From the NCBI RefSeq assembly GCF_003797125.1, contig NZ_RKKE01000007.1, positions 124,001 to 188,000 of the forward strand: DNA of 64,000 bases, given 5' to 3'. The DNA is from Shewanella frigidimarina. Its GTDB lineage: Bacteria > Pseudomonadota > Gammaproteobacteria > Enterobacterales > Shewanellaceae. Position numbers and translations under genes: made by a program. Below are positions 18,320 to 27,207 of this stretch, in pieces. Below the pieces are notes generated by a model. That model ran no database searches, was not told the origin of the DNA, and was given only the letters and a program-made list of their open reading frames with translations. Each line of letters opens with the position of its first letter. The first letter of the stretch is position 1.

Positions 18320-18976
18320 CTAAGCTGGCGACGTTGGAAGGTGAAAAAACACCACGTCACTGTCGATAATTTCAAGCTGCCAACCTTGTTGTAATGCTAC
18401 CCATTGGAAGGTCTCTATAGAGTAGAAATTGATATGAGTCGGGTCGATTTTATAGTACCAATTGTTAAACTTATCTAAACTGGGTATGTGTTTGGTCATT
18501 ACCGCTAATATGCCTCCAGGCAACAATAATGTGCTTAATTGCGCCATCAACGCCTGCGCATTGGCAATGTGCTCTATCACTTCAGTTAAGCAGACAAAAT
18601 CATATTTTTGAGAGAGAGCTAGAGTATCTGGGTGATAAAATAAATCATAATTAACCACCTTAATGCCTTGCGCTACAGCCATTTGGCTTAATACAGCACC
18701 TTCTCCGCAGCCAAAATCTAACCCTATTGCACCGGGTTTAATACGCGCGATTAATGGCGTTAAAGTACGGGATAAAAATTGTTGGTAACCTAGATCGGCA
18801 ACGTCATTATTGTGACAATCATAATGGGCTTTTTCTGCTATTTCATCTAAATAAAATGCTGCAGGAACCGATACCAAAAAACATTGCGGACAACGGACAT
18901 AGGAACGACTTTTATCTTGAGAAAAAACAACTGTTTCATAGTGACACAAAGGACAAGACGACAAAGCGAACTCCAA
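18320..18976 (-). CDS. Class I SAM methyltransferase with N-terminal zinc ribbon
   Basis: A 218-residue protein. The N terminus has two CxxC pairs (C8/C11 and C29/C32), a likely zinc ribbon. The SAM-binding motif IGLDFGCGEGAVLSQM is at about 86-101, followed by the post-I acidic strand (VVNYDLFYHP) and a motif FVCLTEVIEHI typical of class I small-molecule methyltransferases. No partner gene indicates the substrate. Single gene between the amidohydrolase and a small secreted protein. Confidence 0.75.
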   Translation of the reverse strand: MEFALSSCPLCHYETVVFSQDKSRSYVRCPQCFLVSVPAAFYLDEIAEKAHYDCHNNDVADLGYQQFLSRTLTPLIARIKPGAIGLDFGCGEGAVLSQMAVAQGIKVVNYDLFYHPDTLALSQKYDFVCLTEVIEHIANAQALMAQLSTLLLPGGILAVMTKHIPSLDKFNNWYYKIDPTHINFYSIETFQWVALQQGWQLEIIDSDVVFFHLPTSPA

Positions 18977-19007
18977 AATAAACCGAGGGGATCAATCAAC
19001 AGTATGA

Positions 19008-19391
19008 CTAGTCAGATTGAACTGGCTCTATACTGGTGTCTTTAGGAATTTTACGGGTTTGAGTGGCGGCTTCTTGCGCCTGTTGTAAATACTTTTGCTG
19101 ACGGGTTAAACGTTCATCAGATTGAGCACGGGCTTTTTCGAGCTGCTGTGCTTCCCAATCGTTTGACTGTGATTTAGCTAATATTTCTTGCTCACGATCC
19201 GAGGTAGTCTTGGCTGCATCTCGCGCTTTTTGTAATTGCGTTTGCTCAAATTCGGCCGACTCTTGACGCGCTTGTTCACCTTTTTCAGCTAAGGTCATTT
19301 TTTTATGTGGCTTATCATTAGCTACTGTAAAAAATGCCAATGTACTCGCCGTAACGAGCAAAATAACTGAGCTTATCAGCCGATGTTTCAT
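19008..19391 (-). CDS. Secreted coiled-coil protein of unknown function
   Basis: A 127-residue protein with a signal peptide (about 1-24) and an almost entirely charged, Gln/Glu/Lys/Ala-rich mature part. It has repeating segments of the form QL.KAR.A and ArgGlnGlu, predicted as a long coiled coil. No cysteines or catalytic motifs were seen. It starts five bases after the DTW gene ends, so the two are probably one transcript. The family is not recognised. Confidence 0.6.
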   Translation of the reverse strand: MKHRLISSVILLVTASTLAFFTVANDKPHKKMTLAEKGEQARQESAEFEQTQLQKARDAAKTTSDREQEILAKSQSNDWEAQQLEKARAQSDERLTRQQKYLQQAQEAATQTRKIPKDTSIEPVQSD

Positions 19392-19396
19392 GTTGC

Positions 19397-20008
19397 CTAT
19401 CCTTTGATTTTATCACCATTATAACGCTCACGAACCAGAGCAGGCATAGCCGTTAACTTATGTTGCACCATTGCGTTAAACACTGCAAATATTGGCGCGA
19501 TATCAGCCGCTGGATTTAACGCAATCAACGTGTGGGCAACCGCTTCCAGAGTCGACAAGCTGTCGCTACGTTTCGCTTTACGAATGATATATTGCGACTC
19601 ATCTTCACATTCTAGATGCAGTGACGGGTAATTAAGTAACCACGGATTGAGCTGCAACATTCGGTATGCTTTACGCCAAGTACCGTCAACTAAAATAATT
19701 ATCGCAGCCTCACTCGCTCCAGCCTCGGCTACAGTTTGACTGTGCTCATTTGGATAAACCACATAAATCGGCTTCGTTTGCGCAGCTAAATAATGTTGCA
19801 GTTCAATAAAGTCCGCGGCAGATTCACCCACGTAAATTTTCATCTGCGGCATCACCAGTTTCAATAACCTCACGGTGTTCTTAGCATGATCCACTTCAGA
19901 TGGATGCTGCATCACCACCACCTCGGTATTTGACGTCACCGGTTTGAGCGCATGACACACGCAAGCCGACTGTGGGTATTGGCAATGGATACAATAACTT
20001 CTGCTCAT
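19397..20008 (-). CDS. DTW domain protein (tRNA acp3U transferase-like, TapT/TuaA family)
   Basis: A 203-residue DTW-domain protein. The N-terminal cysteine cluster (YCIHCQYPQSACVCH) and the motif VDGTWRKAYRML, with the family Asp-x-Thr-Trp core, are clear. Relatives add a 3-amino-3-carboxypropyl group to uridine in tRNA (position 47 in E. coli TapT); that assignment is by family. The start at 20008 puts the cysteine cluster at the N terminus as usual; the longer frame to 20080 adds 24 residues over the promoter region. Confidence 0.8.
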   Translation of the reverse strand: MSRSYCIHCQYPQSACVCHALKPVTSNTEVVVMQHPSEVDHAKNTVRLLKLVMPQMKIYVGESAADFIELQHYLAAQTKPIYVVYPNEHSQTVAEAGASEAAIIILVDGTWRKAYRMLQLNPWLLNYPSLHLECEDESQYIIRKAKRSDSLSTLEAVAHTLIALNPAADIAPIFAVFNAMVQHKLTAMPALVRERYNGDKIKG

Positions 20009-20095
20009 TTTTTGTCTTATATTGTTGCAAATATGTAAAGTTGAGTTCAATATGCTTCGCTCTACACCATAATACCTCAAGGAAGAACCATTACT

Positions 20096-21061
20096 ATGAC
20101 TAGAACAAAGATGTCTGTGGCATTAATGCTCGCATTGGCCACAATCCCTGCATATGCAGCTCAAGATAATGCCTATCACCACGAAGCAGAACTAAGCTTT
20201 CTAGATTCTGACGATGGCGGTGATGGCCTATTTAATGCTAACTATCGTTATTACTTTAAAGCGGTTGAACAGGCAGATAAGCCATATGTGCTAGCCGATT
20301 TTTTTCACCAAGGTTCAACTGTTGCAGCTCGTTACTCTACTTCTAGTTTCGATGATATATATGAACTGTCAGGCCAGTATGTTTTCGACTCTAACTGGTT
20401 CGTCGGTGCAAAAGTAAGCCGAGTCAATTTTGATACTGGTTCAGATAGCTCTACCATTTATTCAGCAAACTTAGGTTATTTTTTCACGGAGCATTCGGCA
20501 TTAACCCTGAATTACAGCAGAATTTCTGAGTCTGAATCAAACACCTTTACATCAACAAACTATAATTCTGAGCGTTATGATAGTAATGACGTTGATGTTT
20601 TCGGCCTAACATATGAACACTTTATTCCATTGCAATCAACTGCAGGAGTTATGCTCACAGGTGCATTTACCTATAGTGATCAGCAAAATACGAGTAATGC
20701 TTCCAGCACCTCGGTCGATGATTTAGGTCAAGTAACAAACACAGATTCTAAAATGTACTTTGGGCACAACAACTATAACGTTGCAATCAATGCCGATTGG
20801 TATATCAATAATGCATGGTCTGTAGGGGCTGCGGCTGAACAGAGTTATACCGAAACTAATTATGACATCAACGGTACTACTTACGACAACCAGGGTAATA
20901 ATGACCGAACAGACACTTTGACAGGCATAAACACACGCTACGTCTGGCGTTTTGCCGATGTGTTTTCGGCTAAGTTTTCACTTGACCATTCATATTACAA
21001 TGGCGAATATGATAGCGAATCACAAACCAGCTTTAGTGTAGGTATCAACGCCCGCTTTTAA
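20096..21061 (+). CDS. Outer-membrane beta-barrel, putative porin family
   Basis: A 321-residue outer-membrane protein. A signal peptide (1-21, ending AYA) is followed by alternating beta strands rich in Tyr, Asn, Ser and Asp, and the protein ends in Phe (SVGINARF), the usual barrel-assembly signal. The pattern (HHEAELSFLDSDDGGDG, ANYRYYF near the start) resembles the Shewanella/Vibrio putative porin family (Porin_7 type). Divergent from the DTW gene. Substrate unknown. Confidence 0.75.
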   Translation: MTRTKMSVALMLALATIPAYAAQDNAYHHEAELSFLDSDDGGDGLFNANYRYYFKAVEQADKPYVLADFFHQGSTVAARYSTSSFDDIYELSGQYVFDSNWFVGAKVSRVNFDTGSDSSTIYSANLGYFFTEHSALTLNYSRISESESNTFTSTNYNSERYDSNDVDVFGLTYEHFIPLQSTAGVMLTGAFTYSDQQNTSNASSTSVDDLGQVTNTDSKMYFGHNNYNVAINADWYINNAWSVGAAAEQSYTETNYDINGTTYDNQGNNDRTDTLTGINTRYVWRFADVFSAKFSLDHSYYNGEYDSESQTSFSVGINARF

Positions 21062-21087
21062 GTCTCACCATATTGAGGCAAAAAAAT

Positions 21088-21120
21088 ACCCGCGGAATGT
21101 GGTTAGCATTCTGCGGGTTA
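21088..21120. terminator. Bidirectional terminator between porin and MFS gene
   Basis: ACCCGCGGAATG pairs with CATTCTGCGGGT (one mismatch), preceded by an A run for the minus strand. It lies between convergent genes. Confidence 0.7.
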
Positions 21121-21142
21121 AAGGTGATATTACTAAAGCTAA

Positions 21143-22348
21143 TTAGTCATGTTGTAACTGTTCTTGATGCAGATGGCTTAAACGGTTCATTGCCATAATG
21201 ATCAGCAATACGGCACTAAAGCCCCCCATCACAACAGCTATCGCATAGGGTGCTGGTATATCTGTTAGCTGGATCAACGCTGTCAGTATTGATGCCCCAC
21301 TCATTTGAATGCAACCTAACATCGCCGTCGCGGTACCTGCGCGCTCACCGAAAGCCGACAACGCCATACTGGTTGCAGGGCCAAGTAAAACAGCAAAGCC
21401 AACACACAAAATCATCATCGGAGCCATAAACGCTATTGCGGCTGCTAATCCTTCTTGGGGGCCAGCAAAGTACATCGCGGCTTCGATAACAGCAGCAAGC
21501 AACATCAACGATAATGCCACGACCACTCCCGGACGGTTACCAATACGCTTAACCAACACTGGAGCAGCAAAACACGCTGCAATATTTACCGCAGCATTAA
21601 GGCCAAATAAACCGCTGAAAGTTAATTCTGAAATGCCTAAATGACCAATTAACCATACTGGCGAATAAGACACGTAACATAAAATTGATGCCATCGCGAT
21701 CATGCAACAACTGGCATAAAACATAAAATGAGGGTCGCCAATAACCGGCTTATAGCGGCTCCAACGGTATAAAGGCCCTGTACTGTCGGTATTTAATGGA
21801 CGCGTTTCCGGAAAACGGAACCCTACCAAAAACAATACAAAAATGGCATACAAAGCCATAAAAATGAAGGTAGAACGCCAACCAAACTGTAATGCTAATA
21901 AGCCACCAAATGTTGGAGCCAGTGCCGGAACCACACAAATTGCACCATTTAGATAACTGTACATCGACACACTTTCTTTGCGGGAATAGCAGTCACGTAC
22001 CGCACTAAATACCACTATAGAGGTTGAACATGCCGCTAAGCCTTGAAAAACGCGAGCAATCTGCAACCATTCAAACTCAACCGCGTAAGCACCTAATAAA
22101 CTGCTAATGCCATAAAGTACAATTCCGAATAACGCGACAGGTTTACGGCCAAAACGGTCAGCTAACGGGCCAATTAGAATTTGTCCTACGCCCATTGCAA
22201 ATAAAAATAACACTAAGGTGGACTGTACTTCACTGTTAGATACACCGTACTCCAACGCCATTGCAGGCATAGACGGCAGATAAATATCAATAGCTAATGG
22301 GCTCAAAAGCACCATAAACATTAACAATGGCAATAAGTTACGACGCAT
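21143..22348 (-). CDS. MFS multidrug efflux transporter, Bcr/CflA type
   Basis: A 401-residue, 12-helix major facilitator. The N-terminal LSPLAIDIYLPSMPAMA and the motif-A loop GPLADRFGRKPVALFG are characteristic of the Bcr/CflA drug:proton antiporter subfamily. Substrate unknown (relatives export bicyclomycin, chloramphenicol or sulfonamides). It is transcribed divergently from a LysR regulator 126 bases away, the common arrangement for a ligand-induced exporter. Confidence 0.85.
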   Translation of the reverse strand: MRRNLLPLLMFMVLLSPLAIDIYLPSMPAMALEYGVSNSEVQSTLVLFLFAMGVGQILIGPLADRFGRKPVALFGIVLYGISSLLGAYAVEFEWLQIARVFQGLAACSTSIVVFSAVRDCYSRKESVSMYSYLNGAICVVPALAPTFGGLLALQFGWRSTFIFMALYAIFVLFLVGFRFPETRPLNTDSTGPLYRWSRYKPVIGDPHFMFYASCCMIAMASILCYVSYSPVWLIGHLGISELTFSGLFGLNAAVNIAACFAAPVLVKRIGNRPGVVVALSLMLLAAVIEAAMYFAGPQEGLAAAIAFMAPMMILCVGFAVLLGPATSMALSAFGERAGTATAMLGCIQMSGASILTALIQLTDIPAPYAIAVVMGGFSAVLLIIMAMNRLSHLHQEQLQHD

Positions 22349-22410
22349 AAACTTCTTTCTCTCAAATTTTTAATACACAAAGGTCACCCTTAATAGGGCG
22401 CTATAATAAG

Positions 22411-22465
22411 TCAAATGGAGGTATGAATGAAAATGATATAAAATCCGAAGTGAATTTCCATTTGA
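22411..22465. promoter_or_regulatory. Candidate LysR operator between MFS pump and lysR
   Basis: TCAAATGGA at 22411-22419 and TCCATTTGA at 22457-22465 are perfect 9-base inverted arms. They lie in the divergent intergenic region and end nine bases before the LysR start. Their spacing is larger than a single LysR site, so they could be two half-sites or a leader hairpin. Inference only. Confidence 0.35.
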
Positions 22466-22474
22466 GAATATCAC

Positions 22475-23458
22475 ATGAATTTAGACAACCTTGCTCGAAT
22501 CGATCTTAATCTATTAGTCATTCTACAGGTATTACTTGAGGAGCAAAGCGTCACTCGGGCTGCCCATCGCTTGCATGTGAGTCAATCTGCTGTCAGTAAA
22601 AGCTTAAATCGGTTGCGAGAAACACTAGACGATCCACTGTTTCAACGCACAGCACACGGCTTAAAACCAACCGCACATGCTGATGCATTAAGACAACAAC
22701 TGCCGTTAGTATTACAAAACTTGTATAAGCTCACGCAACCGCCAAATTTTCATCCGGCGACGAGTAACCGCCAATTTTCATTCTCGATGGTCGAAAGTGC
22801 TTATGAAACCTTAATACCCTATTTTATCGGACCATTATTACAACAGGCACCGTTAATAAAATTAGATTCCTATGTTTGGACCGAAAAATCCATGCAAGAC
22901 CTACAGCAAGGACAAATAGATTTTGGCATTGCAGGTCGAGATATTCTGCCTCAAACCGATGTCAATATTGACAAAGTACCTGAAGGTATCGAATCGCAAA
23001 TATTATTTAACGACCATCAAGTTTGCTTAGTGCGTAAAAATCATCCTATTTTACAGGCTGTAAAAGATGGTCGCTGGGATCAAGCTCACTACCTTAACAT
23101 GTCTCATGTACAGGTAAGATGTGAAGGTAACGATTGGTGGGCACTAGATTACCACTTAGCCAACTTAGGCTTACACCGTAACCTATCGACAACTGTGCCA
23201 GATTTTTATGGTGCTGCCAGCGTTTGTGCCCATACCGATTTAATTTTTACCTTGCCCTCTAGCTTTGCTAACCATGCACAAAAATTATATTCGCTGGTGT
23301 CCATTCCCTTACCTTTTGAATTTATGCCGATGGCGTATGTTTTCTTATGGCATGAACGAAATAATCAAGAACCTGGGCATCAATGGTTTCGCAATATTAT
23401 TTTCAGCAGCGTCGATAAAGCCATCGCGAACCAACATATTAGTAAACCCAATAACTGA
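22475..23458 (+). CDS. LysR-family transcriptional regulator
   Basis: A 327-residue LysR regulator. The N-terminal winged helix (about 8-66) contains SVTRAAHRLHVSQSAVSKSLNRLRETLDDPLFQR, matching the family pattern. The C-terminal effector-binding domain spans about 95-305. It faces the Bcr/CflA-type efflux gene and probably controls it, with an unknown inducer. A 9-base inverted repeat in the shared promoter may be its binding site. Confidence 0.85.
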   Translation: MNLDNLARIDLNLLVILQVLLEEQSVTRAAHRLHVSQSAVSKSLNRLRETLDDPLFQRTAHGLKPTAHADALRQQLPLVLQNLYKLTQPPNFHPATSNRQFSFSMVESAYETLIPYFIGPLLQQAPLIKLDSYVWTEKSMQDLQQGQIDFGIAGRDILPQTDVNIDKVPEGIESQILFNDHQVCLVRKNHPILQAVKDGRWDQAHYLNMSHVQVRCEGNDWWALDYHLANLGLHRNLSTTVPDFYGAASVCAHTDLIFTLPSSFANHAQKLYSLVSIPLPFEFMPMAYVFLWHERNNQEPGHQWFRNIIFSSVDKAIANQHISKPNN

Positions 23459-23509
23459 CATTGAACTTTTAGCTTACTCAACACTCAAATAAAACGACTA
23501 AATAATAGA

Positions 23510-23536
23510 TAGTCCATCAAACCAACCTGATGGACT
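23510..23536 (+). terminator. Hairpin downstream of lysR
   Basis: TAGTCCATCA, loop AACCAACC, TGATGGACTA: a perfect stem about 50 bases after the lysR stop. There is no strong T tract, so termination strength is uncertain. Confidence 0.5.
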
Positions 23537-23568
23537 ATGTCATAGAGTAAACCCTCGGAGATCAGAGG

Positions 23569-23886
23569 ATGTTCAGTTCAATTTACACTCACAAAATAAT
23601 TCAACGTCTGCAAAAAATGCGACCATTGGCTGCATTAACAACGGTTGTCACCGTCTTGATCGGCGGCTTGCTATTATTACCGTTAATATTACTGTTTGTG
23701 TTTGTAGGTTTCATCGGTATGACACTGTTAAGCCGCCAATACATGCGCCAGCATCATGCTGCATCATCACCTCTTTCAACAGCTAATCCTAAGGATAATA
23801 TTTATCATCAACATCCAAATATTGAACGAGAAAACTCGAATCAGCAATCTTGTTTAAGTCATGCCAAATCTGCAGAACTATCATAG
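23569..23886 (+). CDS. Small membrane protein (paralogue of 24288-24626)
   Basis: A 105-residue protein with one long hydrophobic segment or tight hairpin (about 20-50: VVTVLIGGLLLLPLILLFV), a basic end and a hydrophilic tail containing DNIYHQHPNIERENSNQQS. The same layout, including a DIYQDSADVQRE motif in the tail, is found in the protein 400 bases downstream, so the two look like diverged duplicates. Family not recognised. GGAG lies nine bases before the ATG. Confidence 0.6.
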   Translation: MFSSIYTHKIIQRLQKMRPLAALTTVVTVLIGGLLLLPLILLFVFVGFIGMTLLSRQYMRQHHAASSPLSTANPKDNIYHQHPNIERENSNQQSCLSHAKSAELS

Positions 23887-24287
23887 CTAAAGCAGGGCTA
23901 CCATAACTAAAGTTGAAAAATAACAGGTTAGTATTGACTCACCTATTGGCCATCATAACAGCCGTTAAAACATGACCGCGAAAGTAACTAATCACTAAAA
24001 GTATTTTATACACAGTATTCCTACACCTAGTGTCGATTTACTCTTTTGTATTATCCGTGTGATGAATAAACTTCATTCGGGCTCACAAATGCAATGTATT
24101 ACATACAACTCAAATCCAAACTGATTTAACTCAATAGACTTTCGCTCTCAAACTTAAAACATTAACTAGGTTTAACGTGACATATTATGTCCAAACGTTG
24201 CAAGCTGTACATTAAGTCATCGTTACTGATTTATAGATAACGTTTTTTAGACACCTATTTTCAGACTAAGCGCATTCAGGAGCCATT
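23887..24287. other. Gene-free interval between two small membrane genes
   Basis: About 400 AT-rich bases without a convincing gene or hairpin. They presumably contain the promoter of the second small membrane gene. Confidence 0.5.
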
Positions 24288-24626
24288 ATGAAATTTAATC
24301 AATCATTCCACACTGCCAATTTGAAAAGTCGATTCTCGGCTATGAATCCAATTTTGGCATTACTGATGTTTTTTAGCATCGCATTCACCACGATTGTGCT
24401 ATTGCCCTTTATATTGTTATTGGGCTTTTTAAGCTTTATTACTTTGCAGCTATTAGGTAAAAAAATATTGCAGAGAAACCAGTCGCAAGCTCAACAAGGT
24501 GATATCTACCAAGACAGCGCTGATGTTCAGCGCGAACAAGCAGCGCCTTACGCAGATATGTTTAGCCGACCTAAATCGAATCAAACTGAACACACTGGTC
24601 GCACATTTGAGCATCAGGCAGATTAA
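24288..24626 (+). CDS. Small membrane protein (paralogue of 23569-23886)
   Basis: A 112-residue protein with a hydrophobic core at about 20-55 (ILALLMFFSIAFTTIVLLPF then LLGFLSFITLQLLG), a basic stop-transfer patch (KKILQRNQ) and a hydrophilic tail with the shared motif GDIYQDSADVQRE. AGGAG precedes the ATG at a good distance. It resembles the upstream small membrane protein in size, topology and tail motif. No function is evident; tail-anchored regulatory or stress proteins are possible. Confidence 0.6.
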   Translation: MKFNQSFHTANLKSRFSAMNPILALLMFFSIAFTTIVLLPFILLLGFLSFITLQLLGKKILQRNQSQAQQGDIYQDSADVQREQAAPYADMFSRPKSNQTEHTGRTFEHQAD

Positions 24627-24972
24627 CTAATCGTTAGATGCGTTTAGTGACAACCTTACCGATTCTAGCCATTTGTCCAAATTGGTATTGGCTATGTTTA
24701 TCTTAAGATTACCGTCATTAGTCGTCATTCCTGCAAGCTATTAACGATATCTAAGCCGGTAAAACCTTAAATATTCGCCAAAAATATCGGCTGGCTATGT
24801 TTATTATTTATGTAAAACATAAAGAGCGGCTAAACACTAGTCACCTCTTAGGCATTGAATCGCGCAGATCAAACCCCAATGTCATTAGAAGGCGGGCAAA
24901 TAGAGTAGCAAACGATGCTGCCACATTTGCCAGTAATATAAGCCAAAAATTCGATACTGAGGAGAAGATAAA
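24627..24972. other. Gene-free interval before the SDR gene
   Basis: About 345 bases with no convincing gene, RNA or repeat. The only structure noted is the GGAG ribosome site immediately before the next gene. Confidence 0.5.
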
Positions 24973-25611
24973 ATGAACAAGATACTCATTTTAGGCGCAA
25001 GCGGACAGATCGGTAACATGGCGACAAAGCAGCTATTAGCAGATGGCCAATCAGTCATAGCATTAGTGCGAGATAAAAATAAATTGGCTGATATCGCCAG
25101 CGATAAGAAGCTAGACATAGTTGAAGCGGATTTAGAACAGGACTTTAGCCAAGCATTTAACGATTGCGATCAGGTCATTTTCAGCGCTGGATCAGGTGGC
25201 AAAACAGGTGCAGACAAAACCATGCTCATTGATTTATGGGCAGCCTGTAAAGCCATTGATTACGCAAAAGCGGCTAATGTGTCACATTTCATTATGGTTA
25301 GCTCTATCGGCGCTGACGATCCCGACCAAGGCTCAGAACAAATGAAGCCTTACTTAGTTGCCAAACACATGGCCGACGAATACTTGATCAGCAGTGGGCT
25401 TAACTACACTATATTTAGACCGGGTTCATTAACCGATGATCGTGCCACAGGTAAAGTCCAAACCCAACGGCCGAGCAGCAAAGAAAAAATGACCATTCAC
25501 AGAGAAGATGTTGCTCGCGCACTGACTTACGCTGTAGGAAAGCCACAGCTAGGCGGCAAAGTCTTTGAATTATTTAATGGCAGTAAATCCCTCACTGATG
25601 TCCTAAATTAA
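24973..25611 (+). CDS. Atypical SDR NAD(P)-binding protein
   Basis: A 212-residue NAD(P)-binding Rossmann protein of the atypical short-chain dehydrogenase group. The nucleotide-binding loop LILGASGQIGNMA is at residues 5-17. It lacks a clear YxxxK catalytic pair but has the NmrA/YwnB-like pattern FIMVSSIGADDP and NYTIFRPGSLTDD. GAGGAGAAGAT precedes the ATG. Role unknown; relatives include redox sensors and flavin/biliverdin reductase-like proteins. It is the last chromosomal gene before the cassette island. Confidence 0.78.
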   Translation: MNKILILGASGQIGNMATKQLLADGQSVIALVRDKNKLADIASDKKLDIVEADLEQDFSQAFNDCDQVIFSAGSGGKTGADKTMLIDLWAACKAIDYAKAANVSHFIMVSSIGADDPDQGSEQMKPYLVAKHMADEYLISSGLNYTIFRPGSLTDDRATGKVQTQRPSSKEKMTIHREDVARALTYAVGKPQLGGKVFELFNGSKSLTDVLN

Positions 25612-25664
25612 TCCATTCAGTAGGCATTCGCCTAACAACGCCATAAACACTTAAACAACATTAA

Positions 25665-25692
25665 TGCCAGCACAACGCTGGCCGTTTTTTAG
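25665..25692 (+). terminator. Rho-independent terminator of the SDR gene
   Basis: GCCAGC, loop ACAAC, GCTGGC, then GTTTTTT: a classic terminator about 55 bases past the stop. Confidence 0.85.
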
Positions 25693-25881
25693 TATTTTTT
25701 TCATAGCCTTAGATAAAACAAATCAGCTATATTCCGTGGTTAGGTGCACCACTATTTAGCCCTGAACTTTAAGCCTGAAATGACATTTTTAACCATCGCA
25801 CACTGCTAGATTACCGAACTGACTGGCGATTATCTAGGTGTGGAAGAGTGACCATTGTGCAAATGATAAAAGCTAATACGC

Positions 25882-26207
25882 TTGCTGATTTTTGGACAAA
25901 AGTGTATTTAAGATATGGCCTGCGGCCACTAACGTCGTGGCGCTTCACCCACACCAGACCAAGAGGAAACCAACGGCAGTTCCCTCTTGGAACTCCCAGC
26001 CGCCCCGCAACATTTTCTGAACAGCGAAAAAATTGCCATGGGGATTGATCCAGCTTTTGACTTCGTCTGTAACCGTCTTGTAATAAAGAATGAAAATGCT
26101 AACGCTTCCGATGGTACATCCTGTACCGCGGAAGCTAGCTCGCCATCCTTGGCTAGCTCACGTCATTTTCTTCAACGGCCTCAAGTTCAGAGGTGAATTT
26201 ATCCATT
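25882..26207 (+). repeat. Left copy (L) of a ~325 bp island repeat
   Basis: This stretch matches the reverse complement of 29242-29577 along its whole length. Shared landmarks are ATGGCCTGCGGCCACTAACG, the CGCCCCGCAACATTTTC block, CCATGGGGATTGATCCAGC, a hairpin around TACATCCTGTAC and CTTCAACGGCCTCAAGTTCA at the inner end. Open frames in it (for example 25848-26048) are broken and unlike proteins, so they are not called as genes. It marks the left edge of the cassette array. Confidence 0.85.
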
Positions 26208-26293
26208 ATCAAGCTAAGGCTAGCTCGTTTTTGGACATTTCCGAGTTAGAACATTAATTCTAATTCGTGAGTTTCAGGTTAAAATCCCTATGG

Positions 26294-26375
26294 GTAACGC
26301 CCGCATTTGCGGCGACTGAAGTGAAGCGTAAGGAGTCCGGCCGCGATAGCGGCGAACAACATGCGCTTGTTAGTG
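26294..26375 (-). repeat. Integron attC site a
   Basis: Read on the minus strand it starts CACTAACAAGCGC and ends GGGCGTTACCC, with inner arms containing CGCCGC…GCGGCG. This is the TAACAA…GGCGTTA form of Vibrio/Shewanella attC sites, about 82 bases. It follows the cassette gene 26370-26744, whose stop lies in its first arm. Confidence 0.8.
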
Positions 26376-26744
26376 CTTTGTTGAATAGTATTGATAGATA
26401 CCTCCGCCTAATAACGAAAAAACTGCTAAAGCTGCTGGAACTTTCATTGCTGCTAGGCCCCAAGTGGAAAAATCTATACCAGGGCCTAGAAAAATCAAAT
26501 ACACAGTAAGGAGGATGTATGTGGTGATGGCGAAAAACCCGGCAAACCACCATTTTTTTACATTAGAAATTTTAACGCAGATGTAGCCCGCTATCACGAT
26601 TAAAAGCGGCTGTACTATATTTGCCAAATAGCTATCAATAGCTGATTTTTCCTCACTCCAATAGTGCAGCGAAATAAGGACATGAGCCAATGCGAGCACG
26701 CCAAAGAATAGAGTGGATATAAATACTGCAATTATGTTTTTCAT
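26370..26744 (-). CDS. Cassette gene: small multi-pass membrane protein
   Basis: A 124-residue protein with about four hydrophobic helices (AVFISTLFFGVLALAHVLIS; a pair near 43-85; a final one near 105-118). No family was recognised. The start at 26744 (ATGAAAAACATA) is preferred to the frame reaching 26771, which would begin inside attC b. The stop falls in attC a, the usual layout of a mobile gene cassette. It presumably relies on a promoter upstream in the array. Confidence 0.65.
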   Translation of the reverse strand: MKNIIAVFISTLFFGVLALAHVLISLHYWSEEKSAIDSYLANIVQPLLIVIAGYICVKISNVKKWWFAGFFAITTYILLTVYLIFLGPGIDFSTWGLAAMKVPAALAVFSLLGGGIYQYYSTKH

Positions 26745-26756
26745 ATAGTATTGAGC

Positions 26757-26834
26757 ACTAACGCTTTGCATATGGGGATTTTAGGAGCGCTTTACCAGCG
26801 AGTAAAATTCCCACCATGATGCACTTGTTATATA
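26757..26834 (-). repeat. Integron attC site b
   Basis: On the minus strand it reads TATAACAAGTGCATCATGG, GGGAATTTTA, then TAAAATCCCC and GCGTTAGTGC. The GGGAATTTTA/TAAAATCCC arms and the terminal TAAC/GTTA boxes give the typical imperfect palindrome of about 78 bases with extrahelical mismatches. Confidence 0.85.
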
Positions 26835-27094
26835 GCATTTCTCAACGCCTTGAGTATTCCATTGTATATATCAAGAGACTCACCGACGAGTAAGTTGTCT
26901 GCCGCCTCTAACTTTACAACCATTTCAGCGGCAGCGTGGCCTTCAAGAATTTCCGAATCATCAAAATATACTTTTTCGAAATCTTCTTCTGGGTCTCTAC
27001 TCATTAAAAGGGTAAAACCTGAATCTTCAGTTTCAATAATTGCTAAGTCTGGGCCTAAATCCGAAGTTTCTGTGTCACAGGATACTATTTTCAC
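26828..27094 (-). CDS. Cassette gene: small acidic protein of unknown function
   Basis: An 88-residue, strongly acidic soluble protein (VSCDTETSDLGPDLAIIETE…DPEEDFEKVYFDDSEI). It uses a GTG start at 27094 with AAGGAG five bases upstream, a better signal than any internal ATG. The stop TAA is formed inside attC b. No motif indicates function; its size and charge would suit an antitoxin, immunity or decoy-type protein, but that is not supported by anything else. Confidence 0.65.
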   Translation of the reverse strand: MKIVSCDTETSDLGPDLAIIETEDSGFTLLMSRDPEEDFEKVYFDDSEILEGHAAAEMVVKLEAADNLLVGESLDIYNGILKALRNAI

Positions 27095-27109
27095 TACTGC
27101 TCCTTGCCA

Positions 27110-27168
27110 TATAACGTTTTAGTATTTGTGCGTTGCGCTGTTTGCATGGCACAAACCGCTTGTTGGAC
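27110..27168 (-). repeat. Integron attC site c
   Basis: Minus strand: TCCAACAAGCGGTTTGTGC … GCACAAATACTAAAACGTTAT. The TTTGTGC/GCACAAA arms and the CAAC/GTTA ends define a short, ~59 base site. It is closely similar to the degenerate site at 30247-30304. Confidence 0.8.
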
Positions 27169-27207
27169 TTGGCCGTTGCCGAGTCCAGGTTAATTGGTAC
27201 GCTTATG

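Noticed and set aside
25848..26196. Open frames encoding GLRPLTSWRFTHTRPRG-like peptides
   Set aside because: They fall inside the island repeat, differ in ends between the two copies and have no ribosome site; treated as part of the repeat.
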